Shown here one piece after another: positions 31,134 to 41,563 of a stretch of 64,000 nt of DNA (positions are counted from its first letter, which is position 1; each line of letters begins with the position of its first letter). Where the stretch lies: contig JAAALK010000284.1 in the NCBI GenBank assembly GCA_019279435.1, positions 16,621,294 to 16,685,293 of the forward strand, in the 5' to 3' direction. Both the position numbers and the translations under genes were made by a program. This DNA comes from Zizania palustris (taxonomy: Eukaryota; Streptophyta; Magnoliopsida; Poales; Poaceae). The notes under the pieces were generated by a model. That model was not told the DNA's origin. It made no database searches and was given only the letters and a program-made list of their open reading frames with translations.

Positions 31134-33042
31134 CGGTTCTTCATTTTATTATTCTGATTCTTTAGGAACATGGCTAAACTTGCGGGATATGGTTATATGG
31201 TATTGAGATCGTCATCGCAACACGAGATCTGGTTACTCCCATATAAATACCCGTCTATCAAGCTAGTTCTAGTGTGCATGATAACAGATCAAAACTGAGA
31301 ATCGTGCTAGGGTTCTTGGTTATCTCTCCTCTGTGTTGTGCTACCACCGTAGTCTACTACATCTCCTCCACCGGCGTGCACTAGGAACGGAATAGCAGGT
31401 CTCTGGAACCTCTCACCCTTGTGGTCCGGCACTATGAGAGGGCGGATAAGATTTTTGAGAGGCGCTCCGTGCGACCGCTCACGTTTGTCACCACGACGCA
31501 CCTTCCGTCTACGTCTACCATTGGTCGCCGTCAGGTGCTACAATCCGACACCAACAGAAGCATCTCTACCCCGACTATGGATTCTTCCTCGACTACCGTA
31601 CAGTACGTGTGCTACTTTTTGTATGGTTATTGATCGTGCTTTGCGAAATCATAATTATTGAGTTCATGATTACTAGTGTGATAGATCTGTTCATACTAGT
31701 TTATATTAAAGTCACGATTTATCTATTTCAGAAATTAATCGTAAAATTATCTAATAATCCAACCTTAACAAGCTAAACATAGCCCGTTACCTTTGGATCG
31801 AAACCATGCTAGGTTTGCTATAGTGACGTCGCGCCCAAGAACATCAGAACTAGCATATTAATTAGATACATCTAGAATAAGCCGTTTTATACCATATATA
31901 TTTACTCTGTACGCACCAGTAATATACAAGTATTTTAATTAAACATCTACGTTTCGATGTGATATATATTTACTCTGGTACGTATGTACCAGTTATACAA
32001 GTATTTTAATTAAACATCTACGTTTCGTTTCACATCGTTTTCAACAAGCATATAGATGACAAATTGGAGTACTCTTCGTAGCAACCGACAGATTTGCCCA
32101 TAGCATAACAACGTTTAACGTGTGCTGTTACATCTAGAATTAATTCCCCCATTAACAAAATGAGTTTAATTAAGATGATAAGAGCACATCTAGGAGTAGT
32201 AGATAGTGTGGCTGCGACAATCTCGGCTGACCCCCAACAATGGTAGCTAGGGCAGCCAGCTGCCTCTGATTCTTCCTACTAATTTAAGAGATGCAAAAGC
32301 AAAGGTGTGTCTAATAGGTATAGCTCTAAATCTAATATTTTTAATGTTAGTTAAATCCAATTTTAAGAAATTTGTAATTTGGAGAATATATTAAACATAT
32401 ATAGTTAAACAATCTATTGATTATTATTTATTTAAAATTAAAAAAATTAAATTATTTTATTTTATCATATAATCTTTAAATTTAGTATAGATCTCGGCTT
32501 TGGCACCAGTGCACCACATCTCTGAGCAAATAAATAACTTAGGAATTGAGCAGCAGGCATGGACATGCACGAAGGAGACTTTCACATGCGTGGGAGGGTT
32601 GGAGGTTGGGGCTTGTTAAAACTTGCTCCATCTCAACAAGCTGCTGTCCACCTTTGGGCTTTTGGTTCCTGTGGGTTGGGTGAGCCAAATTTGACCTCAT
32701 TTCCCTGGTTGACATGCATGCATTTCGTTCTGGCTCGCTTCGGCCGAGCAAGCAGTAGCAGTACCAATCATGTGAGGAAATTGACACTTGCCGAGCCTGT
32801 TCGCTAGGAAAAACCGGAAAATATTTCAAGCAAGCTTGCCAGGACAAACGGAATTAAAGAACCGCATGGACTACCGCAAGTTGTAAATGGCAGCCAAGAC
32901 CAAGTGACCAACCGGCCAAGAAAGCAATTGCTTTTTTTCAAAGATACATCCTGATTAACTATATCGGCCGGCCAGCGTAGAAAAGGTGCTACCGCTAACA
33001 CGTAACAAGCGCCTGTAAGAACCAAACTATCATTAATCTATA
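31134..33042. other. Intergenic sequence between old copia and CACTA-B
   Basis: No supported gene. At 31240-31250 an ATAAATA box precedes a CTAGGGTTCTTGG leader-like segment, which may be part of a decayed LTR or promoter. The rest is AT-rich with short low-complexity tracts. Confidence 0.4.
31893..32035. repeat. 71 bp tandem duplication
   Basis: Two copies containing TATATATTTACTCTG and CAAGTATTTTAATTAAACAT lie 71 bp apart (CAAGTATTTT at 31927 and 31998), with a few differences. Confidence 0.75.
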
Positions 33043-33045
33043 ATT

Positions 33046-33390
33046 CATTACAACAATTCAGGCAACTTCCGTCGGCCAAAGCCGAGCTAACTTCCGTCGG
33101 CATTTGGCCGACGGAAGCGGATAGACGGAAGTTAGCTAATTTCCGTCGGCTGCCGACGGAAGTTAGCTAACTTCTGTCGGCTTCACGTGGCCGACGGAAG
33201 TTAACGCCGAACTCTGCCACGTCGACAGAGGCGCGGTAACTTCCGTCGGCCAGGCTGGCCGACGAAAGTTAGGTGGCCCTAACTTACATCAGCTTTGACC
33301 CTAGCCGACGGAAGTTAGCCTTTCTGCCCACGTGGCCTAAAGCGGCTAACTTCCGTCGGCTATGGTCAAAGCCGATGGAAGTTAGCTGGT
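33046..33390. repeat. CACTA-B left terminus and subterminal repeats
   Basis: About ten copies of the CTTCCGTCGGC motif or its complement in 330 bp, in alternating orientation. Many adjacent copies are inverted and could fold into hairpins. Confidence 0.8.
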
Positions 33391-33414
33391 ATTTTTTTTG
33401 TTTTTTCTGGTTCC

Positions 33415-33675
33415 TCTACTCACACTCACATCCAACCACAATTTCAATCACATTCACATATAACATCCAAAATCACATTCAAACTTCACATATAACATCC
33501 AAAATCACATCTCACATCCAAATTCACATCCAAACTTCACACATCACATCCAAAATCACATAACATAACTGAATTCACATCCAAAGTCACAGTACACATC
33601 TGAATTCACATATAACATCCAAATTCACATACAAAGTCACATAACACATCGAGAGCCACATACAAAGTCACATTT
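33415..33675. repeat. Degenerate CACATCCAAA/TTCACAT short repeats
   Basis: Roughly fifteen units built from CACATCCAAAATCACAT-like strings, with variable length, next to the left subterminal region. It lies at the 3' end of the element's transcription direction. Confidence 0.7.
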
Positions 33676-33789
33676 GTCCATGTACCCACTGATCGCCCAC
33701 ATTTGGGTCGTGGGCACCGCCGCTGCCTCCCGCTTCATCCACATTTGCCCCAGAGACTCCATCCTAACCAGGCGTATGGAGACTCTGAA

Positions 33790-35345
33790 TAAATAGACAA
33801 AATTAGAGAACGAACTCAACTAACCTTCTAAATGCTAACTTAAGTATCTCAAGTAACAATATGTCAGGAGGTACCTCAGATGATGTAGGAGGAACAAATG
33901 GAAGTGGTGGTGGCGGGGGAGGTAGTGGTTGGAACAAGGACATGTCAAATTCACCATATTGTTGGGCTAGTTGCTACACATGTTGTAATATAATCAGTTA
34001 GTTCTAAACCTATTGCTGAATACTTTTTAACTGTAACACTGCAAACTAAACTTACTTGGATCATCGCCTGCTGTTGTGCTAAGCAGGCGGTATAGTACTC
34101 TTGTTGTTGCCTACTGTGCTCGTCGCGTCGCCTCATTTCCTTCCTCAGCTGAACTACCTCCGGGTTTGCTTCTGAGCGACGACGGCTGGAGCCAACTCCG
34201 ACGGAGCTCTACGATGACTGAGCTGACTTTTGAGCTCTCACCGCTCTCGAGTCAATAACTCCATTGAACATGAAGTACCTGCAACATTGAATGAGTTAGT
34301 TACCATCACAATACCATACATAAAACATTGATAAAAACATTGTCTTATCGTCCATGGCTTTTTCCACCTCCGCTGGAGTACACGGCCATTTGGTCGACAG
34401 GTTCTCTCCGCTAATCATAGTCCTCTCCATGGAGTCGAACCATGTGTTCACCATACCGCGTCTGCAAAAAACAATATGTGTGATTAGACGAAGAAAAATG
34501 AAATTACACAAACTCTTAACATTGCTAACATCTCACCAAATGGTCTGTGGCTGACTAGCTACACAAGACATCTTGCTGTGTAGGATCGCTTCCTTTGTGA
34601 CCAGAATCATACACCTCGATGTCACTTGGCACGTTGCTAGATTTAGCTTCCTGTACAGTAGAAATGAGTTAGTCGCATTACAATGTATCTATAGATAGAG
34701 TGACAGAAGGAGGTCTTACCATGCGTTTAGCGTGGTGAATATGTCCATCGACACCATATCTGTGCTTTAGATCCATCCCACGACATCGTCTTTTCTGCTC
34801 GGAAGTCTTCTTGAATGCAACTAAAGACCAAATCTTGTAGAATTCAAAATATGCATCCTCGCGGTTTGCAAACCACGGAATCCTCACCTGAACAGATATG
34901 CTATTTGTATTATATGACAACAAATCTCAACAATCGAAGATTAAAAAGTTAGAATTGTTTACCGAACGGTATTGTTCTTCAGTCAAGTATATTGTGGATG
35001 CACCCGTCGCCTTGCTCATTCGTTGCCCTAGCTTCTCCTTGTAGTAAGCATTGTTCGCTTGAATGCAGGCATATGAAATAGTGTCCTTCACCACCTTGTG
35101 TGCATTGTTGTTGAAGACTTGAAGGGCATGATTATGGTGATTGCCTGATTCTGGCAAGCAAAAGTGTAACTGCAAAAGTCATGATTAGTAAAGTGCTGTA
35201 ACTTGAAAAATTTTGTGTTAAAACTAAAAGAAGATTGAAAAAACACATACCCAGATGTCATGAGACACCGCCCCCTGAGCAGTTTCGTGGCACCCGTTAG
35301 GAGCAAACCGGTACTGGTCCCATGTCTGGCATAGAACCCGCTCAC
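33790..35345 (-). pseudogene. CACTA-B second gene, TNPA/Ptta (En/Spm) plant transposase-like, decayed
   Basis: Minus-strand segments in order: GAVSHDIW region near 35270; FNNNAHKVVKDTISYACIQ and MSKATGASTIYLTEEQYRSV at 35140-34960; FYKIWSLVAFKKTSEQKRR with KHRYGVDGHIHHAKRM at 34870-34720; and a C-terminal REEHSRQQQEYY-like segment (MRRRDEHSRQQQEYY) with CLAQQQAMIQ near 34136-34030, then a proline-rich stretch near 33940-33870. These are the pieces of the plant transposase family PF03004, a DNA-binding partner in CACTA transposition. Intron-like AT-rich gaps separate them. Stops and the fusion at its 5' side make a functional product unlikely. Confidence 0.6.
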
Positions 35346-37555
35346 CAGTCGGCATAAACCAAAGCACTGGGATCTCTTTATCTAGCATCTCCATCATATC
35401 TTTCTTAATTTCTTTCGCACAAAGTTGTCTATAAAAATGGCTCAGCTCAGCTAACGCCTTTCACATATCATCATTTAGGTACCCGCGAAATATTACAGGA
35501 AGGAGTCTTTCCATTATTATGTGGTAATCGTGACTTTTCAATCCATTTAATTTCCCTGTCTTCAAATTCATAGATCTTCTAAATCCCACGGCGTAACCAT
35601 CTGGGAATTTCAAATTTTTCAACCACCTCATTACTTGTTTTTTCTTTAGGTTTTAAACAAAATGGGGCACGTGGCTTGCCACCACTATTCGTCAACTCAA
35701 GGGTTGGTCGATTACAAATCTCAGCTAAATCTCTTCTCGCCTTTACATTATCTTTTGTCCTATCTGCAAATTCCGTACATGTACTTATAATGCTTTCACC
35801 AATATTACGTTCCTGATGCATAACGTCAATGTTGTGCATCAGAATTAGTGATTTGACATACGACAGTTCCCATAAAGCCACATATGTGGGTCCAATTATG
35901 TTTGGTTCCGAATCCTACAAATCCATCCTCATGTTCATTAAGTACCAACTCATTCAGCATATCAGCGATTTCTCTACCATTTAAACGCCTTGGTGGTCCC
36001 TTTACAAAAACATTATCCTTCTTGAAATTGTTCCTCTGTAACCTAAATGGGTGATTCATGGGCAAAAATCATCTATGACAATTAAAGTAACAAATCTTTC
36101 CCCCGAAGTTCATACGGAAACAATCTGTGTCCTTCGCACATATCAGACATGTCAACCTTCCATGACAACTCCAACTAGAAAAATATCGTATGCCGGAAAA
36201 TCGTGGACCGACCACAGATACGCAACTCGAAGATTGAATTTTTGCTTCTAGTCATAGTCATATGCTTCAACTCCTTTCCACAATTATTTCAACTCTTCAA
36301 TTAAGGGTTTCAGCATCAAGTTTAGGCGTGTTCTAGGATGCTCTGGACCGGGAATAATGAGACACAGGAACATAAATTCATATTTCATACAAAATGAAGG
36401 TGGAAGGTTGTATGGAATAGCAAACATAGGCCAACAAGAGTACGACGATGTGATTACATTGAAAGACGTGAATCCATCTGTTGCCAACCCGATGCGAACA
36501 TTCCTTGCATCACTAGCAAAGTCTGCATCAAAATCATCTAGAGCCTTCCATGCCTCACCATCAGATGGGTGCACCATTACTTGATTATTCTCACGTACAC
36601 ATTCTTTATGCCATCGCATATGTCTAGCGGTTTTCTTTGAGAGAAACAATAGTTTCACCCGAGGTGTAAGAGGCATGTAATGAAGTTACTTATGAGCAAC
36701 CTCTGTCGTCACCTTCTCTCCGTCTTCATTTACGACCTCTACGAATCTCGGTTTACTATATTTTAAGCATTTCACCTCATTCCTATGTTCTTTCCTGAAA
36801 AGTATACAATTATCTCAGCACACATCAATCTTCTCATACTCCATACCGAGAGTAGAAAGCATTTTCTTTGACTAGTACATGTCTTTCGACACCTTATGGT
36901 TCATAGGAAGGATATCACTGATCAGATTCAAAAGCTCCTTATAACAATTGTTGGAAAATGCAAACTTTGACTTAATGGTCATAAGACGGGTCATGAAAGC
37001 AAGAACGCTTACGGTGGTGTGCTCATGCAACGACTCTTCTGAAGCTCGAAGGATATCGAAAAACTTTTGAACCTCAAGTGTTGGAGGATCCTCAGGGTTT
37101 GATTCAAACTCCGGTCGTATAGCATCAAGCATCTCATCCATCCTATCGTCAACAACGCTATCATCTTCTTGTTCTACTACTAATACCGTTTTTTCACAGT
37201 CCGTCTCACCGTGAAAAGTCCAAACTTCATAACCTGGCACGAAACCATATTTGCAAATATGGAATGACAATGTCCTCTTGTCTTGCCAACGAGAATTTCT
37301 GCACTTCATGCATGGGTACCTCGCGCTAGTGTTTGTTGTCAAAGTGAATGCACGATCAACAAATTTCTCAGTGTTGATTACCCACTCCCTCGTGTGAGCT
37401 CCACTTTTCATCCAACCACTATACATCCACCGTCGGTCGTCCTCAGCGATTCTATAGGCAAAACATTCATTCAATCGAGAATGCATCATAAGTACTAGAC
37501 GTTTTCTACATACCATGTCCCTACGTCTATAGGAAAAGATAGGTCCTAAACCCAC
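35346..37555 (-). pseudogene. CACTA-B TNP2-like transposase, multiple stops and an internal deletion
   Basis: The first 227 codons (37555-36872) hold the transposase-associated domain: RRWMYSGWMKSGAHTREW, then CMKCRN and a FHICKYGFVPGYEVWTFHGE segment. After stops at DMY*, IDVC* and HK*, the TNP2 core continues at 36676: MPLTPRVKLLFLSKKTARHM, then VMVHPSDGEAWKALD, RNVRIGLATDGFTSFN and LIIPGPEHPRTRLNLML. Later pieces include MNHPFRLQRNNFKK (36065) and SLILMHNIDVMHQERNIGES (35881), then HDYHIIMERLLPVIF. Near 35365 the text jumps from EIPVL directly to WFMPTGERVL, so the usual C-terminal part and the start of the next gene are deleted. Several stops are explained by C-to-T change of CAG codons. 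Confidence 0.75.
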
Positions 37556-38905
37556 CCAAGAGTGGCCGACAGAACGTGGTATTTATGACGAGCCATGAGA
37601 CCGAACGAAATTTCAGCAGCATAACCCCGTTGTTCTCCAATTGCACGCCTGATAGTGGTGCAATGGAGAACAACAAGGTTATGTCACTGAAATCTCATTC
37701 GGACTCATGACTCATCATAAAGACTACGCTCCGTCGCTCACTCCGAGGCTATCCAAAAAGGGACAATTCCGAACCTACAGATCTCACACGCATGACACGT
37801 GTGAGACATGTTGGTCCAAAACGGGTGACACATAGGTTTCGTTACACTATTTACGTTGGTGTCAAATAAATAATTGCATACGAAAAGAATATATATAATA
37901 CTAATCACCCAATGAAATCACCAACAAACTACAAATTAACACAAGAATATAATTAATAGCACATATATATAATATCACAACATATATTACCTATAAAACA
38001 TATGTAAAAGCACAATATTAATACATGAACCAATGTTTTTAACATGACACCATATACTACATATGAAAATCGCATAGTTTCTTTACAAGTCAAAATTTAC
38101 AAATCAATTCATTACAACATGACAACATATTAAAAAATTTATTACAAGCTAAGTCTAAATTCATAAATCAATTCACAATTCACATTTCACAAAAAAAATA
38201 ACAACTCAATTCAATCACAATTTACAAATTGATCCAATTCAACCACAAAAAAGAGAGGACGTAATGGGGTAAAAATTACTTGGGAACGACGGGCGGTGGA
38301 GGCCGACGGCGGTCAGCGACAGCTAGTAGATGACGATGGTCAGTGGACACCGACGAATGCGGCGATGGCTACGGTCGGTGGGTGATGGGCGAATGGTGGC
38401 AGCAGCGGTGGGGCGCCGGGATGGACGGCGGTGGTCACCGGCGTGGGCGGCTGGCTGTGGCCGGAGGCATGGGTGGCGGTCGGCGGTCGGCGACCAGGGG
38501 CACGGCGCAGTGGGTTGGGTGCCCCTGTCGGCGGCGCGGGCAGGAGGTGGCGGAGGGCAGCGCGGCCGACGGCGGGACGTGGTGGCGTGGACGGGCGGTG
38601 GGGGCGGGCGGCGGCAGGCGGCCGCTCGGCGCCGGCGGGGCACCGGCGTGCGGCGGCTTGCGACGGCGGGGGCGGCAGAAGGATTGGGCGCGCGAGTGTA
38701 CAGGGATTAGGTTTCCCTGTACGCACGCGCGGATGGGGATATTACATCCCTTAACTTCCGTTGGCCACCATTAAAGCCGACGGAAGTTAAGGAATTTCCG
38801 TCGGCCACAGTCAAAAGCCGATGGAAGTTATTTAACTTCCGTCAGCTTTCGAAATGCCGACGAAAGTTATTAAAGCCGACGAAAATATCTCATTTTCCTG
38901 TAGTG
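37556..38905. other. CACTA-B 5' non-coding region with GC-rich block and terminal repeats
   Basis: 37556-38280 is AT-rich with no gene. 38283-38700 is strongly GC-rich (GGCGG, CGGTGG runs), comparable to 6720-6960 in CACTA-A, and likely the promoter/5' leader of the family. Open frames across it on both strands are compositional. 38750-38905 holds the right subterminal repeats and terminus. Confidence 0.6.
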
Positions 38906-38908
38906 ATT

Positions 38909-39542
38909 CCACGATTATTAGTATTTATATCCTCGAGTCATTGTCCATGAATTGACTGTTTATCCTCTTAATTGATAATTAATAGAACACTTTAACCATC
39001 ATTCTCCGATCCTTCTCATATAAGAGATCGAGAAAGCCTGAAAAGGCAAGTTCTCTGAGACACTTCTTGAGAAGCTTAAGGCAATTCATACATAGAAACT
39101 CATATTACACGCACAGAAGTATGATTATTATTCTTCGGGAGACCTAAACCTGTCTAAAAATTCTTTCATTGTCTTCTATCTAGACATAACCATTAGACTC
39201 GTCCACAAGTACTCCCCAACGTCTAACCAAAATTCTCTCTGCGGGAACCCCGTAAAGTACCGTCGCTTAATACGCAACGACAACATAGCAACTTTTTTCA
39301 CCTACCCTAAGCCTAATAACCTAAGTTAGAAATATTTAAAAGATTTATATGTATTCATTATAAATAAAATTCGACATATATGAAAATCCTATATGTCATG
39401 GTTTTAAAAATTGAAACATATAATATATGTGTAGTCATCACATATATGAATATTATACGTTTCAGTTCTTAAAAACAACATATAATAGTAGTATCTATAC
39501 TAGTATAGGCATGTTTTTTTTTAAAAAAAGCACATGAGAATT
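38909..39542. other. Short intergenic spacer
   Basis: AT-rich, no repeat, gene or RNA recognised. Confidence 0.4.
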
Positions 39543-41499
39543 TGAGAAACCAAGGGTGGTTTCGGTGTATGTGATGAGTGATTGACAGGATTATTTACCC
39601 TCTGTTCGAAGGGTACCTCCGAAGGGGCTTCGGAGGTGGTTCTCCGAAGGGTGTTCGGAGGTGTTTGCTTGCTGCAGCTGTGCAGCGGAGTGTGCCTGTC
39701 GGAGGGGTCCGGCAGTACACGATGACAGGGTTCGTACCGATGGCTTCGGTACTTTGGGCGGTACACCGGAGTGTGTGCCGGAGGTTGCTAACCCGGAGAG
39801 GTCTCCGGAGTACTGGATACACTTGTTTGCTTGTCGGTGGTGCGCAGGGACTTCGGAGGCGACGGACAGGGTTCGAGCCAGGTGAACCTGGGTCAAGCGG
39901 GAGGCTTGATGCCAGGGGAGCGGGGAGCTCCGTCACGGTGGCTGCGAAGGTGGTCCGGGTCGGTCCTCGGGTCGAGACGTGCCAGGTGAAGGCAGAGAGT
40001 GCGGAGCGTGGCTCCGGCTGAAGGTACTCCGAGACAAGTCCTCGGAGGTGAGGCACTTCGAAGGTACTCCGAATGGAGTGACTTCGGAGTTGGTGGACCA
40101 AGTCCTCTGCGGAGGCAAGGAGTTCGAAGTGTGCTCCGGAGGGAGACACTCGAAGGTACCCGACGAAGGTCTCAGAAGTCGAGGTGCATCGAAGGCATTG
40201 TCCGGGTGAGGCTCGTCGTGGAGTGTGCTCGGGGAGAGGCACTGCGACGGAGTGCTCATGGAATGCTTCATGCGGAGGCCTTGGACGAAGGAGGGACTTC
40301 AAAGGGTGGTACTCCGAAGGTGGGGTTTCGGAGTGAGGTTGACTTGAGGTGCTTCGGCCATGCATGGCTCCGGTACACGGACGGACGGTGTTCGAGCTGG
40401 GAGTAGCTGCGAAGCCGTGGTGGTCCACTCCGGAGGTGGTGGTGCGAAGGCCCAAGGGGCTTTGACGGCTTTGGCTTAAAACCGTCACTGTATCGAAGGA
40501 CTTCTTCGGCGGAGCGAAGGCCAACAGGCTGCAGGCTTCTCGCCGAAGCTTCCGCACCCTCCGGTGCGAAGGGAGGTTCCAGAAGTCAACTCTGTAAAGG
40601 CTGACACTGTCTGTTCTGAAAAAGGCTGACACTGTCCCCTCTGCAGCTGACAGAGAAGCCTCCAAAATAAAGGTGGACTACCTTTTGTACCCCTTAGTTC
40701 TGTAGAGACAAATCTGTTGTAAACCCTAGGGGTAAAGTAGTCACTTCCTTAGGATGAAGCCGTGGGCTATAAATATGGGGGCTCGGTAGGTAACATTTAA
40801 CACTTTGAGCATTTACTGTTGAGCTCCGGTACACAGACCTCGCTGGTTTTTCATCCAGAGTTCAATATATTTTTGTGTTCCTTGTTCAAGCGGCGAAGCC
40901 CTGCTTCTGTGTGCTTTTGCTTGAACTCGCGTTGCATACCTCGCTAGTTTTTAGTTCACCGAAGCCTGTCTTGGCGAAGGGTGTTTTCTCGCGAAGTGTG
41001 TTTTTCAGTGTGTTGTCGCTCTGTGTAACACGAGGCAAGACCTCGCTGCTTACTAGCGAAGCCCTGATCGTTTCCCGTAGTGCTTCTTGTGTCGAAGCCC
41101 TTAGCGTAGTCCGTTTTGTGTGTGTGTAGACCTTCGCGTACGAAGCCCAGCACCAGTTGCTGCCGCCAAGTACTTGGTCGAAGTCCTCAGAGGGCTGTCC
41201 ACTCGTGCGAAGGGTGAAGTGCGAAGCCTGCTCGGAGCACCTCGTGTGCGGAGCCTGCACTGACTTAGCAGAGTAGATTTTCGAGGGTTGTTAGTGGAGC
41301 GAAGTCTTCTTGGCTTCGAACTTTTGCTCCTGCGAAGCCTGTGTTCGGAGCTGTCGAAGTACCTCCGAACCAGACCTTCGAAGGTAGTGTTCGAAGCCTG
41401 TTCCGCAGAAGACAGAATAGAACCGAAGGCTAAGTTTTTAGCCCGAATTTTTAAAAGCTCCCATTCACCCCCCCTCTGGTCGCCGTTTCCGGTCCAACA
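39543..41499 (+). repeat. 5' LTR of copia-2 (1957 bp)
   Basis: Starts TGAGAAACC and ends GTCCAACA next to the primer site. TATA box CTATAAATAT at 40768-40777. Hairpin-forming TCCGAAGG/CCTTCGGA-type palindromes cluster at 39613-39660. A 356-codon minus-strand frame across it is compositional. Confidence 0.9.
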
Positions 41500-41501
41500 A
41501 T

Positions 41502-41513
41502 TGGTATCAGAGC
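41502..41513 (+). other. copia-2 primer binding site
   Basis: TGGTATCAGAGC, complementary to the 3' end of initiator tRNA-Met, two bases after the LTR. Confidence 0.9.
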
Positions 41514-41563
41514 GGGTTAAGATCACCAGTTGACCTTAACCGGTTTTGTGATCTTTTGGCGAC

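Larger units (their letters stand above)
33046..38905 (-). mobile_element. CACTA-B: En/Spm-type element, 5860 bp, target duplication ATT
   Basis: The right terminus read inward is CACTACAGGAAAATG. The left terminus is CATTACAACAATTCAGG, a CACTA end with one C-to-T change. ATT flanks both ends (33043-33045, 38906-38908). Inverted CCGTCGGC/GAAGTTA subterminal repeats fill 33062-33390 and 38750-38885, placing it in the same family as CACTA-A. Coding is on the minus strand: transposase-associated and TNP2-like domains first, then a TNPA/Ptta-like gene. Multiple stops show it is dead. Confidence 0.85.

Noticed and set aside
38323..38774. Overlapping frames of 100-143 codons on both strands in GC-rich sequence
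   Set aside because: Arginine/glycine/proline-rich low-complexity translations in all frames inside the CACTA-B 5' region; no conserved domain.
39595..40665. 356-codon minus-strand frame in the copia-2 5' LTR
   Set aside because: It lies wholly within the LTR, antisense to the element, and matches the same compositional frames in the other LTRs, where it is broken by indels.
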